A stretch of DNA of 64,000 nucleotides from Variovorax paradoxus (GTDB taxonomy: Bacteria; Pseudomonadota; Gammaproteobacteria; Burkholderiales; Burkholderiaceae_C). A program made the translations under genes and the position numbers. Shown here piece after piece: positions 1 to 9,924 of this stretch (positions are counted from its first letter, which is position 1; every line of letters begins with the position of its first letter). The notes under the pieces are model-generated. The model saw only the letters and a list, made by a program, of their open reading frames with translations, was not told the origin of the DNA and did no database searches. Where the stretch lies: contig CP063166.1 of NCBI GenBank assembly GCA_016806145.1, positions 4,712,001 to 4,776,000 of the forward strand, given 5' to 3'.

Positions 1-88
1 GGGCTGGCAGGAATGATGGGGCAATTGTCTCGAATGCCAGCGTTTCGCTTCCTAGACTGGGCCGATCCCCCCAACCTGGAGTCTCCCC

Positions 89-772
89 ATGAAGATCGGC
101 ATGCTCGTCTTTCCCGACATCACCGCGACCGACTACGTCGCGCCCGCGGACCTGCTGGTGCGCATTCCCGGCGCCAGCCTCTCGCTGGTGTGGAAGCACA
201 CCGACCCGATCCGCACCGAGCTCGGCTGGGAGTTCCGCGCCACGCAGGCGATGGCCGACTGCCCGCAGTTCGACATGCTCGTGGTGCCCGGCGGCCCCGG
301 CGTCGCAGCGCTGTTCGAGGACCGCGAGACGGTCGACTTCCTCGCGCGCCAGGGCCGCGGCGCGCGCTGGGTGGTCGGCATCTGCACCGGCCCGCTGCTG
401 CTGGGCGTGGCCGGCCTGCTCGAAGGCTACGAGGCCACCTGCCACTGGGCCTCGCACGAACTGCTGGCAATGGTCGGCGCGACGCCGCGCGACCAGCGCG
501 TGGTGGTCGACCGCAACCGCATCACCGGCGCCGGCGTGACCTCGGGCATCGACTGCGCGCTGCGCGCGATCGCGCAGGCCACCGACGACGACACGGCGCG
601 CGCGATCCAGCTGTTCGCCGAGTACGACCCGCAGCCGCCGTTCGACAGCGGCGCACCGGCCAAGGCGCCGGCCCACATCGTCGAGGCGGCGCGCGCGCGC
701 GTGGCCGGCGTGGTGGCCGAGCGGCGCGCGATCCTGGCGCGCATCGGGCGCACGGCGCCGGTGGCCGCCTGA
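89..772 (+). CDS. DJ-1/PfpI family protein
   Basis: A 227-residue protein of the class I glutamine-amidotransferase-like DJ-1/PfpI superfamily. The core is visible as MLVVPGGPG (about residues 63-71) followed by the nucleophile elbow GICTG, with Cys99 as the likely reactive cysteine, then a CHWAS segment. The layout matches proteins annotated as isonitrile hydratase (InhA-like) or as the amidase-like half of GlxA-type regulators, but there is no C-terminal AraC domain, so it acts as a standalone enzyme. A GGAG ribosome site precedes ATG 89. The Bug receptor gene follows after 16 bp, so the two are probably co-transcribed. The exact substrate cannot be told from sequence. Confidence 0.88.
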   Translation: MKIGMLVFPDITATDYVAPADLLVRIPGASLSLVWKHTDPIRTELGWEFRATQAMADCPQFDMLVVPGGPGVAALFEDRETVDFLARQGRGARWVVGICTGPLLLGVAGLLEGYEATCHWASHELLAMVGATPRDQRVVVDRNRITGAGVTSGIDCALRAIAQATDDDTARAIQLFAEYDPQPPFDSGAPAKAPAHIVEAARARVAGVVAERRAILARIGRTAPVAA

Positions 773-788
773 ACCGAGGGAGGACTGC

Positions 789-1757
789 ATGACCGCATCT
801 CTGCCCCGCCGCTCGGCACTGGCCCTCGGCGCCGGCCTGCTGGCCGCGCCCTTCCTGCGCGCGCGGGCCGAAGGCAACCCGATCCGCATCCTCGTCGGCT
901 ACGCGGCCGGCGGCCCGGCCGACATCGCGGCGCGCATCGTGGCCGAGAAGCTCGCGCTGCAGCTGCAGCAGCCGGTGGTGGTCGACAACCGGCCCGGCGC
1001 CGGCGGCCAGCTCGCGGCGATCGCGCTCAAGGCCGCGCCGGCCGACGGCTCGGTGCTGATGCTGACCAACACCCACACGGTGGCGACGGTGCCGCTGACG
1101 GTGAAGAACCCGGGCTTCTCGACCACGCGCGACTTCCGACCCGTGGGCAGCGTCGCCACCTTCGAGCTCGCCCTCGCGACCAATCCCGCGACCACCAACG
1201 CCTCGAACCTCGCGGCCTTCGGGCGCTGGCTCGCCACGCACCGCGGCGACGCCGCCATCGGCGTGCCGGCCGCGGCCAGCGCGCCCGAGTTCATGGCGAG
1301 CCGGATCGCGCGCCACTTCCAGGTCGAGAGCCTGCCCGTGCCCTACAAGGGCTCGGCGCCGATGCTGCCCGACCTGCTCGGCGGCACGCTGCACGGCGCG
1401 ATCACCAGCGTGTCGGACTTCCTGCCCTACCACCGCAGCGGCCGGCTGCGCATCCTCGCGTCGACGCGGCGCACGCCGCTGCTGCCCGAGGTGCCGTCGT
1501 TCGAGGAGGCCGGCCTGTCCGGCATGGAGCTCACCGAGCTGCTGGGCCTCTACGCGGGCGCCGGCGTGCCCGAGGCCACGGTGGCGCGCTACAACGCCGC
1601 GCTGGCCCAGGTGCTGGCGCAGCCCGAGGTGGTGGAGAAGTTCAAGGGCCTCGACATGACGACCGTGCCCGGCACGCCGGCCGACCAGGGCGAGCGGCTC
1701 GCGAAGATCGACCGCATGCTCGGGCAGCTCGTGAAGGATTCGGGCTTCAAGCTCTGA
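789..1757 (+). CDS. Bug/TctC family tripartite tricarboxylate transporter substrate-binding protein
   Basis: A 322-residue periplasmic solute receptor. The N-terminus has a Tat-like signal (PRRSALALGAGLLAAPFLRARA) and then the family opening IRILVGYAAGGPADIAAR, with the VVVDNRPGAGG loop and a PYKGSAPMLPDLLGG segment typical of Bug proteins, which bind carboxylated small molecules. No TctA/TctB membrane genes occur in the window, so it is an orphan receptor, as is common in Comamonadaceae. It sits 16 bp behind the PfpI gene with an AGGGAGGA ribosome site, suggesting one operon. The ligand is unknown. Confidence 0.93.
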   Translation: MTASLPRRSALALGAGLLAAPFLRARAEGNPIRILVGYAAGGPADIAARIVAEKLALQLQQPVVVDNRPGAGGQLAAIALKAAPADGSVLMLTNTHTVATVPLTVKNPGFSTTRDFRPVGSVATFELALATNPATTNASNLAAFGRWLATHRGDAAIGVPAAASAPEFMASRIARHFQVESLPVPYKGSAPMLPDLLGGTLHGAITSVSDFLPYHRSGRLRILASTRRTPLLPEVPSFEEAGLSGMELTELLGLYAGAGVPEATVARYNAALAQVLAQPEVVEKFKGLDMTTVPGTPADQGERLAKIDRMLGQLVKDSGFKL

Positions 1758-1758
1758 A

Positions 1759-2274
1759 TCAGGCGTCCGCGGGCTCGCAGCGCACCGCATCGCCCGCGCG
1801 CAGCGGGCCGCCCGCGAGCACGCGCGCGGTCAGCCCGCCATGGCCGCGCATCGCGTTGTAGCCGCCCGGGCCCAGCAGCTCCTCCATGCGCGAGCAGGGC
1901 TCGCACGGGCCGGTGATCTCGAGCCGCACCGTGTCGCCGAGCCGCAGCACCAGCGGCTGGTCGCGGAACAGCGAGCGCGCGGCGATCAGGTTCAGGCCCG
2001 ACACCACGAGGTTGCGCCGCAGCAGCGCGGCGTCGACGGCCGCATGGCCGGTCAGCGCGGCGATCACGCCCAGGTGCTCGGCCTGGATCAGCGTGACCTG
2101 GCGCTTGCCGCCGGGTTTGGCCGCGCTCGCGCGGTCGCCTTCCAGTCCCAGGCCGGCGAACGCCTGCGCGCCCTCGACGGCCTGCACGGGCTGGCGCCGC
2201 GCGGGCCGCAGGTAGAGGGCCTCGAGACGGCCGGCGCGCGGAAACTGGCGCATGAGTTCGCGAAGGTCGGGCAT
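1759..2274 (-). CDS. MOSC domain-containing protein
   Basis: A 171-residue MOSC-domain protein, related to the C-terminal domain of molybdenum cofactor sulfurase and to YiiM/YuaD. Visible hallmarks are [10 protein letters not shown] near residue 41, the [11 protein letters not shown] block and the conserved cysteine region [10 protein letters not shown] (Cys124, Cys127), followed by [14 protein letters not shown] domains handle sulfur or Mo-ligand chemistry; the precise reaction here is not determinable. ATG 2274 is chosen because upstream in-frame sequence runs into the divergent regulator. The stop lies 1 bp from the Bug stop (convergent), and transcription diverges from the response regulator at 2374. 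Confidence 0.9.
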   Translation of the reverse strand: MPDLRELMRQFPRAGRLEALYLRPARRQPVQAVEGAQAFAGLGLEGDRASAAKPGGKRQVTLIQAEHLGVIAALTGHAAVDAALLRRNLVVSGLNLIAARSLFRDQPLVLRLGDTVRLEITGPCEPCSRMEELLGPGGYNAMRGHGGLTARVLAGGPLRAGDAVRCEPADA

Positions 2275-2373
2275 GCCCGCGATTGTCCGTGGCGCTGCTC
2301 GCGCCAGCAAAACCACGGCGGCGATACAAATTGCAATAACTGGCGACAATCCGGGGAAAACGCCCCGCCGCCA

Positions 2374-3144
2374 ATGTCCACGCCCCTTCCGGAAACCCCA
2401 GAACCCGTGTCGCTGACCCCCGCGCTGGTGGTCGAGGACGACCCGGCCATGCAGCAGCGGCTGGCCCACGTGCTCGGCACCTTGGGCTGCACGGCGCCGC
2501 AGATCGCCTGGGCCGACAGCGTGGCCTCGGCACGGACGCTGCTGGCCGAGCGCAGCTTCGGCGTGGCGCTGGTCGACATCGGGCTGCCCGACGGCAGCGG
2601 CGTCGACCTGATCGGCTGGCTGCGGCAGCACCATCCGCGCCTGCCGGCGGTGGTGATCTCGGCCTACCGCACCGAGGAAACCATCTTCGCGGCGCTGCGC
2701 GCGGGCGCCATCGGCTACCTGCTGAAGGAGCGCGACGACCTCGAGCTCGGCATCGCGCTGCGCAGCATCGAACAGGGCGGCGCGCCGATCGATCCCGCGA
2801 TCGCGCGGCGCATCCTGGGCTGGCTCACGCTCCAGCCGAACGCCACGCCCGCGCCGCTGCCGGTCCCGGCCATGACCGCCGACACCCAGCCCGGCGAGCT
2901 GCTGCCCGCCGCCGGCGCCACGCCATCGAAAGAGGACGCACCCGCCGCCGCGCTGCTGAGCCGGCGCGAGCACCGCATCCTCGAACTGGTGTCGCAGGGC
3001 CTCAGCAACCGCGACATGGCCGAAATGCTCTCGATCTCCCGATTGACCGTGGAATGCCACACCAAGAACATCTACCGCAAGCTGGCCGTCGGATCGCGCA
3101 CCGAGGCGGTGTACCAGGCGCGGCTGCACGGGCTGCTGCGCTGA
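2374..3144 (+). CDS. NarL/FixJ-type response regulator
   Basis: A 256-residue two-component regulator. The receiver domain spans about residues 16-135, with the acidic pair ED near residues 22-23, phospho-acceptor Asp68 in [12 protein letters not shown] and a KE-containing LLKERDD block. A Pro/Ala-rich linker leads to a LuxR-type helix-turn-helix ([41 protein letters not shown]). The histidine kinase gene follows at once; their reading frames nearly overlap, so the pair is co-expressed and almost certainly cognate. Target genes are unknown; the divergent MOSC gene is one candidate. Confidence 0.93.
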   Translation: MSTPLPETPEPVSLTPALVVEDDPAMQQRLAHVLGTLGCTAPQIAWADSVASARTLLAERSFGVALVDIGLPDGSGVDLIGWLRQHHPRLPAVVISAYRTEETIFAALRAGAIGYLLKERDDLELGIALRSIEQGGAPIDPAIARRILGWLTLQPNATPAPLPVPAMTADTQPGELLPAAGATPSKEDAPAAALLSRREHRILELVSQGLSNRDMAEMLSISRLTVECHTKNIYRKLAVGSRTEAVYQARLHGLLR

Positions 3145-3164
3145 GCTTCCTGCGCCGCCTGGCC

Positions 3165-4976
3165 ATGGCGCTGGCGCTGCTGCTGTGCGCGCACGGCGCG
3201 CCGGCCCAGGACTTCCCCGCGCTGCGCGTCGAGGCCGTGCGCGCCGCCGGCTGGAACGACACCCGCCCGCCCGAGGACGGCTGGGAGCCGGTCGCCGCCC
3301 TGCCCGACAACTGGGCCGACCGCTGGAGCGGCTTCGACGGCGTGGCCTGGTACCGGCTGCGCTGGGAACAGCCGGCCGAACCGCGCGAGACCGGCCTGCT
3401 GCTGCACTACCTCAACATGGCCGGCGCCGTGTACCTCAACGGCACGCCGATCTCGCGCGACGCCAGCCTGGTCGAGCCGCTCACGCGGGCCTGGAACACG
3501 CCGCGCTACTGGCTGCTGGCGCCGCCGCTGCTGCGCGCGGGCACCAACACCCTGTTGGTGCGCGTCTCCGGGCTCGCGGTCTACCAGGCCGGGCTCGGGC
3601 CCGTCGTGGTCGGGCCGCCGGCCGTGCTGCAGGCCACCTACGACCGCGAGCGCGTGGTGCGGCGCGACCTGCAGGTGCTGGGCCTCGCGGTCAGCGCGGC
3701 GGTGTCGGCCTTCTTCGCGGCGCTGTGGCTGCTGCGGCGGCGCGAAACGGCCTACGGCTGGTTCGCGCTGATGTCGATGCTGTGGCTGCTGTTCGGCTAC
3801 AACCAGATCGCCACCAGCCCCTGGCCCTTCGCCACCACCTCGGCCTGGCAGGCGCTCAACACCTCGCTGCTGCTGGTCTTCAGCACCGCCTACGCGGTGT
3901 TCGCGCTGCGCTTCTGCGACCGCCGCATGCCGTTGCTCGAGGGCGTTTCGCTGCTGGCGGCGGCCATCGGTGTGCTCGACCTGTGGCTGGCCGCGCCTGC
4001 GGCGCTGCCGCTGCACCGCGCGATCTGGACGCTGGTGGGCGGGCTGACGATCATCGTGGTCAACAGCGCCGCCATCGTCCACGCCTGGCGCCACCGCGGC
4101 AGCCCGATGCGCTCGCTCGCGCCCTTCATGGCGGTGTCGGCGCTCACCGGCGCGCACGACCTGCTGGTGTTCACCCAGGTGATCGACAGCAACCTCTACT
4201 ACACGACCATGTCTTCGTACGTGCTGCTGCTGGGCATGGCGCTCACGCAGGCCGGGCGCTTCGTGCAGAGCCTGCGCCGCATCGAGAACTTCAACACCGA
4301 GCTGATCCAGGAAGTGAACGCGGCCAAGGACGAGCTCGCGGCCACGCTGTCGCAGCGGCATGCGCTGGAGCTCGCGCATGCGCGCATCGGCGAGCGCGTG
4401 AACCTCGCGAGCGACCTGCACGACGGCCTGGGCGGCATGCTGGTGGGCAGCATCGCGACGCTGGAGCGCACGCCCGAGCACCTGAGCGCGCCGCAGCTGC
4501 TGGCCATGCTCAAGCGGCTGCGCGACGACCTGCGGCTGATCATCGACGCCAACGGCAGCGACGACGGCGCGCATGCGCTCGCCGACCTGGTGGCGCCGCT
4601 GCGGCACCGGCTCACGCAGCTGCTCGAGGCCAACGGCATCGAATGCCGCTGGCGCGTGGAAGGCCTGCAGGCGCTGACGCTCGCGCCTTCGCAGAACCTG
4701 GACCTGCTGCGCTTCCTGCAGGAGGCGCTGACCAACGTGCTGCGCCACAGCGGCGCGCGGCGGGTCGACGTGTCATTGGTGGAAGAGAACGGCCAGCTGC
4801 GGCTGGAGGTGCGCGACGACGGCCGCGGCTTCGAACCCGAGGCGCCGCCGCGCCCCGAGGGCACCGGCCTGCGCAGCCTGCGCACGCGGGCGCGGCGGCT
4901 GGGCGGGGCCTTCGAGATCGCCTCGGCGCCGGGTGCCACCCGCGTCGGGCTGCGGATGCCGGTCGGCGCGGCCTGA
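3165..4976 (+). CDS. 7TMR-DISM-type sensor histidine kinase
   Basis: A 603-residue membrane histidine kinase. A short signal peptide ([13 protein letters not shown]) precedes an extracytoplasmic beta-sandwich sensor ([16 protein letters not shown]), about seven hydrophobic segments (roughly residues 170-385) and a coiled linker. The phospho-acceptor His419 lies in DLHDGLGG, the HisKA_3 style of NarX-type kinases, followed by an ATPase domain with [16 protein letters not shown] and GTGLRSL. ATG 3165 gives a signal peptide lacking its basic n-region; a CTG at 3141, overlapping the regulator stop, would add SFLRRLA and may be the true start. It is the partner of the upstream NarL-type regulator. 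Confidence 0.88.
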   Translation: MALALLLCAHGAPAQDFPALRVEAVRAAGWNDTRPPEDGWEPVAALPDNWADRWSGFDGVAWYRLRWEQPAEPRETGLLLHYLNMAGAVYLNGTPISRDASLVEPLTRAWNTPRYWLLAPPLLRAGTNTLLVRVSGLAVYQAGLGPVVVGPPAVLQATYDRERVVRRDLQVLGLAVSAAVSAFFAALWLLRRRETAYGWFALMSMLWLLFGYNQIATSPWPFATTSAWQALNTSLLLVFSTAYAVFALRFCDRRMPLLEGVSLLAAAIGVLDLWLAAPAALPLHRAIWTLVGGLTIIVVNSAAIVHAWRHRGSPMRSLAPFMAVSALTGAHDLLVFTQVIDSNLYYTTMSSYVLLLGMALTQAGRFVQSLRRIENFNTELIQEVNAAKDELAATLSQRHALELAHARIGERVNLASDLHDGLGGMLVGSIATLERTPEHLSAPQLLAMLKRLRDDLRLIIDANGSDDGAHALADLVAPLRHRLTQLLEANGIECRWRVEGLQALTLAPSQNLDLLRFLQEALTNVLRHSGARRVDVSLVEENGQLRLEVRDDGRGFEPEAPPRPEGTGLRSLRTRARRLGGAFEIASAPGATRVGLRMPVGAA

Positions 4977-4992
4977 GGCGAAGGCTAGCGCC

Positions 4993-5820
4993 TCACTCGG
5001 CCCAGACGATCCAGCCCTGCCAGGCGGTGACGAGGATCAGGATGCCGAAGGCGATGCGGTACCAGGCGAACGGGATGAAGCTGTGCGAGCTGATGTAGCG
5101 CAGCAGCCAGCGCACGCACAGCCAGGCGCTGAGGAACGAGAACAGCAGGCCGACCGCGAACAGCGGGATGTCGGCCACCGACAGCAGCGAGCGCACCTTG
5201 TAGAGGCTGTAGACGCCGGCGCCGATCAGCGTCGGGATCGCGAGGAAGAACGAGAAGTCGGTGGCCGCCTGGCGCGACAGCCCCAGCAGCATGCCGCCGA
5301 TGATGGTGGAGCCGCTGCGGCTGGTGCCCGGCACCATCGCGAAGCACTGCACCAGGCCGACCTTGAGGGCGTCCCAGGGCGTCATGTCGTCGACGTTCTC
5401 GACCCGCACCGAGCCCGGCGGCCGCTTCTCGGCCCACAGGATGATGAAGCCGCCGATGATGAAGGTGCTGGCCACCACGGCCGGCGTGAACAGGTGTTCC
5501 TTGATGACCTTGCCGAACAAGAGGCCCAGCACCACCGCGGGCAGGAAGCCGATCAGCACGTTGAGCGCGAAGCGCTGCGCCTTGGCCTGGCGCGGCAGCG
5601 CCACCACGGTCGAGCGGATCTTCTGCCAATAGACCATGATCACCGCGAAGATTGCGCCGGTCTGGATCGCGATCTCGAACACCTTGCCGCGCTCGTCGTC
5701 GAAGCCGCCGAGCAGCGAGCCCGCAAGAATCAGGTGGCCGGTCGACGAGATCGGGAGAAATTCGGTCAGCCCCTCCACGATGCCCATGACGGCGGCCTTG
5801 ACCAACAGAACGATATCCAA
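4993..5820 (-). CDS. uppP: Undecaprenyl-diphosphatase
   Basis: A 275-residue polytopic membrane phosphatase (UppP/BacA) that converts undecaprenyl diphosphate to the monophosphate carrier for peptidoglycan synthesis and can raise bacitracin tolerance. Both catalytic motifs are present: [14 protein letters not shown] near the N-terminus and PGTSRSGST about two thirds along. Length fits the family. The start is TTG 5820, supported by an AAGGAG ribosome site 8 bp upstream; no ATG lies nearer. It is convergent with the sensor kinase and transcribed as a single gene. Confidence 0.97.
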   Translation of the reverse strand: MDIVLLVKAAVMGIVEGLTEFLPISSTGHLILAGSLLGGFDDERGKVFEIAIQTGAIFAVIMVYWQKIRSTVVALPRQAKAQRFALNVLIGFLPAVVLGLLFGKVIKEHLFTPAVVASTFIIGGFIILWAEKRPPGSVRVENVDDMTPWDALKVGLVQCFAMVPGTSRSGSTIIGGMLLGLSRQAATDFSFFLAIPTLIGAGVYSLYKVRSLLSVADIPLFAVGLLFSFLSAWLCVRWLLRYISSHSFIPFAWYRIAFGILILVTAWQGWIVWAE

Positions 5821-6025
5821 CGCGTACTCCTTGAAAGAGCGGCAATTATCGCGAGGGAGCCGGTCAGGTCCGGTTCAGGCTCCGCGGGCTGCCGCCGTGG
5901 CTCGGCGGCCCATCTTCGTATCGTTCTATGACATACCTAGTTTGGGGGATGGCGCCCACCGCCGGGCGCGGTCACAGTCCACTCGCGCCGACGCCCCACG
6001 TCGGCGGCCAACCGAAGGACATTGC

Positions 6026-6934
6026 ATGCTCGCCCCCGCGCCCGAGCGCGAAAAAGACGCCGACGAACTGCTGCTGTGCCTCGAGGAACATGCGTCGACC
6101 GCCGACGACCATGCGGCGCACGCGCGCCGCGATGCGCGCCGCCGCGACGCCGAACGGCAGGCCGCCCTGTGCCGCGCCGCCCGCGCCACCGGCGCCTCGA
6201 CCGGCGAGCTGGAACGGCTCGCGCGCTGCCTCGGCGAGATCGACCGCCGCGGCCGTGGCGCCACGCTGGTGGCCGAGGGCCAGGTCGCGGCCGACCGGCT
6301 GTCGCAGCGCCTGCAGCCGCTGGACCTGGAAGACGGCCACATGGCCTGGCAGATGGCCGGCGCCGCCGAATACATCGAACGCGGACTGACGCAGGCGCTC
6401 GACCCCGCCCATGACCGCAAGTGGTATGCGCGCTGGCAGCTCTGGAGCTTCCTGCTCGGCGGCGCCGATGCCGCCCATGCGCTGGCGCTGCAGGGCCTGG
6501 CGCTGCGGCCCTGCGGACCGCGCGACCCGCAGGCCGATCTCACGGCGCGCGCGCGCCGCATCCTCGAGAGCTGGCGCCGCACCTCGTGCACCTGCTTCTG
6601 GAGCGCGATGGAGGACTGCGTGCGGCAGCAGGGCTTCTCGCTCGAGACCCAGGCCTACCTGATGCACGCGGTGGCGACCCTGTTCGACGGCGATGCGATG
6701 AAGCTCTCGAACGCCGAGTGCGAGCGGCTCAACGAGCTGCTGGTCGAGACCTACTGCGACGCGCTGGGCACCAGCGGCGCCATGCCCTCGGCCGAGATCT
6801 ACCGCCGCATGGCCGACGGCCTGCAGGCCGTGGACCGCGCGACCGGGCGCCCGCGCACGCTCGGGCGCAGCGACGCGGCGCAGATCGCCGCCACCGCGAT
6901 CTACACGCTGCTGCGCGGCGACCGTTCAGCCTGA
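6026..6934 (+). CDS. Uncharacterised protein, 302 aa
   Basis: I do not recognise a family. The protein starts at ATG 6026 after an AAGGA ribosome site. The N-terminal third is charged and Ala/Arg-rich, probably helical or coiled coil; the rest is helical with many Trp/Leu segments and a Cys cluster (TSCTCFW, then EDC) around residues 189-200. There is no signal peptide or membrane span, so it is probably cytoplasmic. GC3 is coding-like throughout. Its stop overlaps the convergent racemase gene by 9 bp. No function is inferred. Confidence 0.72.
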   Translation: MLAPAPEREKDADELLLCLEEHASTADDHAAHARRDARRRDAERQAALCRAARATGASTGELERLARCLGEIDRRGRGATLVAEGQVAADRLSQRLQPLDLEDGHMAWQMAGAAEYIERGLTQALDPAHDRKWYARWQLWSFLLGGADAAHALALQGLALRPCGPRDPQADLTARARRILESWRRTSCTCFWSAMEDCVRQQGFSLETQAYLMHAVATLFDGDAMKLSNAECERLNELLVETYCDALGTSGAMPSAEIYRRMADGLQAVDRATGRPRTLGRSDAAQIAATAIYTLLRGDRSA

Positions 6935-7588
6935 GGTGCGCCGGCGCAGCGCGCGCACCGCGCTGTCGACCGTGGTCAGCACCGGCAGCCCCGAGGCGCT
7001 TTCGCAGGCCGCGCGGGCGCGGGCCATGCTGAACTGCGCGAGCGCGATGTGGCTGCAGCCCTGCGCGCGCAAGGCCTCGGCCTGCGCCGCGATCAACGCA
7101 TCGTGCCGCGCCCCGTCGCCCGCGTTGAGCGCCTCGAGCGCCCCTTCGGCGAGTGCCGGCACCAGCGAGACGCCGGCCGGGAATTCGGGCGGCATCGAGG
7201 CCAGCGTGGGCGCGAAGGTCGCGATCAGCCCGAGCCGCGCGCCGGGGCCGGCTTCATGCAGCGCCTGCACCGCCTCCTCCACCATCGCCTCGTTGGGCTT
7301 GAGCACCGGCAGCGCCGCATGGCGCTTGGCCACCGCCTCGATGCAGGCACCGAAGGCCGAGCAGGTGAAGAGGATGCCCTCGGCGCCGGTGTCGACCGCG
7401 TATTGCGCGAGCCGCTGGAAGCGCTCGTGCATGGCCGCGTCGAGCCCGCGTCCGTCGCGCGCGAGATCGGCCGACAGGCTGTCGTCGAGCAGGTTCATGC
7501 GCAGCGCCCGCGGCCAGTCGCGCGCGAAGGCCTCGTTGATGGGCGCGACCGAATGCGCGAGCGCGTGGATCAGGGCGATGCGGGTCAT
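6926..7588 (-). CDS. Aspartate/glutamate racemase family protein
   Basis: A 220-residue protein of the Asp/Glu/hydantoin racemase superfamily. The first catalytic cysteine lies in ILFTCSAFGACIEA (about residues 71-85). At the second site the usual Cys region reads LAQFSMARAR with no obvious cysteine, so it may be a decarboxylase-like or isomerase-like member rather than a two-cysteine racemase. It follows the solute-binding protein gene by 17 bp in the same orientation, placing it with that gene and the class III aminotransferase in an amino-acid or amine catabolic unit. Confidence 0.82.
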   Translation of the reverse strand: MTRIALIHALAHSVAPINEAFARDWPRALRMNLLDDSLSADLARDGRGLDAAMHERFQRLAQYAVDTGAEGILFTCSAFGACIEAVAKRHAALPVLKPNEAMVEEAVQALHEAGPGARLGLIATFAPTLASMPPEFPAGVSLVPALAEGALEALNAGDGARHDALIAAQAEALRAQGCSHIALAQFSMARARAACESASGLPVLTTVDSAVRALRRRTSG

Positions 7589-7605
7589 GGAAAACGTGTT
7601 GCGGC

Positions 7606-8508
7606 TCAGATGCCCTTCGACGAGGGATTGGTGAAGGCTTCCTTCGTCTCGGCGTTGAGCGGGTAGTTGATGTTGATGCCCTTGGGCGGAATGGGCGAGG
7701 TGAACCACTTGCCGTAGAGCGTCTCCATCTCGCCGGACTTCATCATGCCCGAGACCACGCGGTCGACGATGGCCTTGAAGGCCGGATCGTCCTTGCGGAA
7801 CATCAGCGACTGGTTCTCGGTGCGCAGGCTCTCGCCGGTGATCAGGAAGTCCTTCGGGTTGCGCGCATTCGCCAGTTGGCCGGCCAGCAGGATGTCGTCG
7901 AGCACGAAGGCCTGCGCGCGGCCGCTCTCCACCAGCAGGAAGGAATCGCTGTGGTCCTTGCCGCCGAGGCTCGTGACCTCGAGGTTCTTGCCCTTGTCGG
8001 CCTCGCGCAGCAGCCGGAACGAGGTGGTGCCGGTGGTGGTCACCACCGTCTTGCCCTGCAGGTCGGCGATGCTCCTGATGCCCGAATCGGCCTTCACCAG
8101 CATGCGCACGTTGTAGCGGAAGATGTCGGGCGAGAAGGCCACCAGCTTCTGGCGCTCGACCAGGTTGGTGGTGGAGCCGCACTCGATGTCGACCGTGCCG
8201 TTCTGCACCAGCGGGATGCGGTTGGCCGAGGTCACGGCCTGGTAGCGGATCTCGATCGCCGGCATCCTGAGTTCGCTCTTCACCGCTTCCACGATGCGCT
8301 TGCAGATCTCGATGCTGTAGCCGACCGGCTTGAGGTTGCCGTCGAGGTACGAGAAGCCGAACGAGGACTCGCGGTAGCCGAAGGTGATGGCACCGCTGGC
8401 CTTGATCTTGGCGAGGGTGTCGTTCTCCTGCGCGCTCGCGGAAAGCGCCGGCAGCACGAGGGCGGCGGCGAGCAGAAAGAAGGAAAACGGCAGGCGTGGC
8501 TTGGGCAT
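7606..8508 (-). CDS. Amino-acid ABC transporter substrate-binding protein (GltI-like)
   Basis: A 300-residue periplasmic binding protein of family 3. It has a clear signal peptide (PFSFFLLAAALVLPALSASA) and the family features ITFGYRESSFGFSY, PVGYSIEICKRIV and the QNGTVDIECGSTTN block typical of glutamate/aspartate receptors. No permease or ATPase gene is adjacent, so it must use a system encoded elsewhere or be an orphan. It lies between the aminotransferase (upstream, 55 bp) and the racemase (downstream, 17 bp), which suggests uptake of the compound they metabolise. Confidence 0.92.
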   Translation of the reverse strand: MPKPRLPFSFFLLAAALVLPALSASAQENDTLAKIKASGAITFGYRESSFGFSYLDGNLKPVGYSIEICKRIVEAVKSELRMPAIEIRYQAVTSANRIPLVQNGTVDIECGSTTNLVERQKLVAFSPDIFRYNVRMLVKADSGIRSIADLQGKTVVTTTGTTSFRLLREADKGKNLEVTSLGGKDHSDSFLLVESGRAQAFVLDDILLAGQLANARNPKDFLITGESLRTENQSLMFRKDDPAFKAIVDRVVSGMMKSGEMETLYGKWFTSPIPPKGININYPLNAETKEAFTNPSSKGI

Positions 8509-8563
8509 GGAGGGGCTCCTCGAGGCGGTGGGTGAAGGAAAAAGGGAAGGAAGAAGCGCGAGC

Positions 8564-9898
8564 TCAGCCCGCGGCGCGGCGCGTGACCGCGTCGACGGCA
8601 TCCGCGAGCCGCGCGGCGATCTCGCGCAGTTCGTCGCGCGTGGCGACGAAGGGCGGCGCGAGCAGCACGTGGTCGCCCTGGCGGCCGTCGACCGTGCCGC
8701 CGAAGGGATAGCACAGCAGCCCGCGCGCCATCGCCTCCTTCTTGACGGCCGCATGCAGCTTGAGCGCGGGATCGAAGGGCGTCCTGCCCGCGCGCTCGGC
8801 CACCAGTTCGAGGCCCCAGAAGAAGCCGCGGCCGCGGATGTCGCCCACGTGCGGATGGGCGCCGAGCGCCTCGGCCAGCATCGCGCCGAAGGCGATGCCG
8901 TCCTCGCGCACCTTCGCGACCAGGCCCGCGCGCCGGATCGTCTGCTGCACCGCGAGCGCGGCGGCGCAGGCCATCGGATGGCCGAGGTAGGTGTGGCCAT
9001 GCTGGAAGAAGCCGCTGCCCTGCGACATCGCCTCGACCACCCTGCGCTGCGCGAGCACCGCGCCCACCGGCTGGTAGCCGCCGCCCAGGCCCTTGGCGAT
9101 GGTCATCAGGTCGGGCACCACGCCCTCCTGCTCGCAGGCATGCAAGCTGCCGGTGCGGCCCATGCCGCACATCACCTCGTCGAGGATCAGCAGCACGCCG
9201 TACTTGTCGCAGACCGCACGCACCGCCTGGAAGTAGCCCGGCACCGGCACCAGCACGCCGGCGGTGGCTCCGCCCACGGTCTCGGCGACGAAGGCGATCA
9301 CGCGGTCGGCGCCCTGCGCGAGGATCGCGGCCTCGAGCTCGTTCGCAAGCCGCTGGCCGTATTGCGCCGGGCTCTCGTCGGCGCGCTGCTCGCGGTAGGG
9401 ATAGCAGGGCGACACGTGCGTGGCCGGCACCAGGATCGGCGCGAAGGGCTCGCGCCGCCAGGCATTGCCGCCGACCGCGAGCGCGCCCAGTGTGTTGCCG
9501 TGGTAGCTCTGGCGCCGCGCGATGAAGTGGGTGCGCTGCGGCTGGCCGATCTCGACGAAGTACTGGCGCGCCATCTTGAGCGCGGCCTCCACCGCCTCGG
9601 AACCGCCGCTCACGAGGTAGGCATGGCTCATGCCTTCGGGCGCCGCGCCGATCAGCTCGTCGGCCAGGCGCTCGGCCACCTCGCTGGTGAAGAAGCTGGT
9701 GTGGGCATAGGCCAGCCGGTCGATCTGCGCATGCATCGCGGCCAGCACCTCGGGATGCGCATGGCCCAGCGAGGACACGGCCGCACCGCCCGAGGCATCG
9801 AGGTATTCGCGGCCCTCGGCGTCGCGGATGTAGAGGCCGTGCGAGCCCGTGGCGACGGGCGGGGTCTGGCGGAGATGGCGGTGGAAGACGTGCGTCAT
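8564..9898 (-). CDS. Class III (omega-type) PLP aminotransferase
   Basis: A 444-residue fold-type I aminotransferase of the omega-aminotransferase/beta-alanine-pyruvate family. Visible landmarks are YLDASGGAAVSSLGH, VSGGSEAVEAALKMARQY, the YHGNT motif, LILDEVMCGMGRTG (PLP-ring Asp) and the Schiff-base lysine in TIAKGLGGGYQP. Length is normal. It heads a minus-strand unit with the solute-binding protein and racemase. Its promoter region is shared with the divergent RpiR regulator and is full of GGAAC/GTTCC boxes, so RpiR control of this unit is likely. The amine substrate is unknown. Confidence 0.92.
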   Translation of the reverse strand: MTHVFHRHLRQTPPVATGSHGLYIRDAEGREYLDASGGAAVSSLGHAHPEVLAAMHAQIDRLAYAHTSFFTSEVAERLADELIGAAPEGMSHAYLVSGGSEAVEAALKMARQYFVEIGQPQRTHFIARRQSYHGNTLGALAVGGNAWRREPFAPILVPATHVSPCYPYREQRADESPAQYGQRLANELEAAILAQGADRVIAFVAETVGGATAGVLVPVPGYFQAVRAVCDKYGVLLILDEVMCGMGRTGSLHACEQEGVVPDLMTIAKGLGGGYQPVGAVLAQRRVVEAMSQGSGFFQHGHTYLGHPMACAAALAVQQTIRRAGLVAKVREDGIAFGAMLAEALGAHPHVGDIRGRGFFWGLELVAERAGRTPFDPALKLHAAVKKEAMARGLLCYPFGGTVDGRQGDHVLLAPPFVATRDELREIAARLADAVDAVTRRAAG

Positions 9899-9924
9899 GG
9901 CGTGGAGACCGGCGGATGGAGTTT

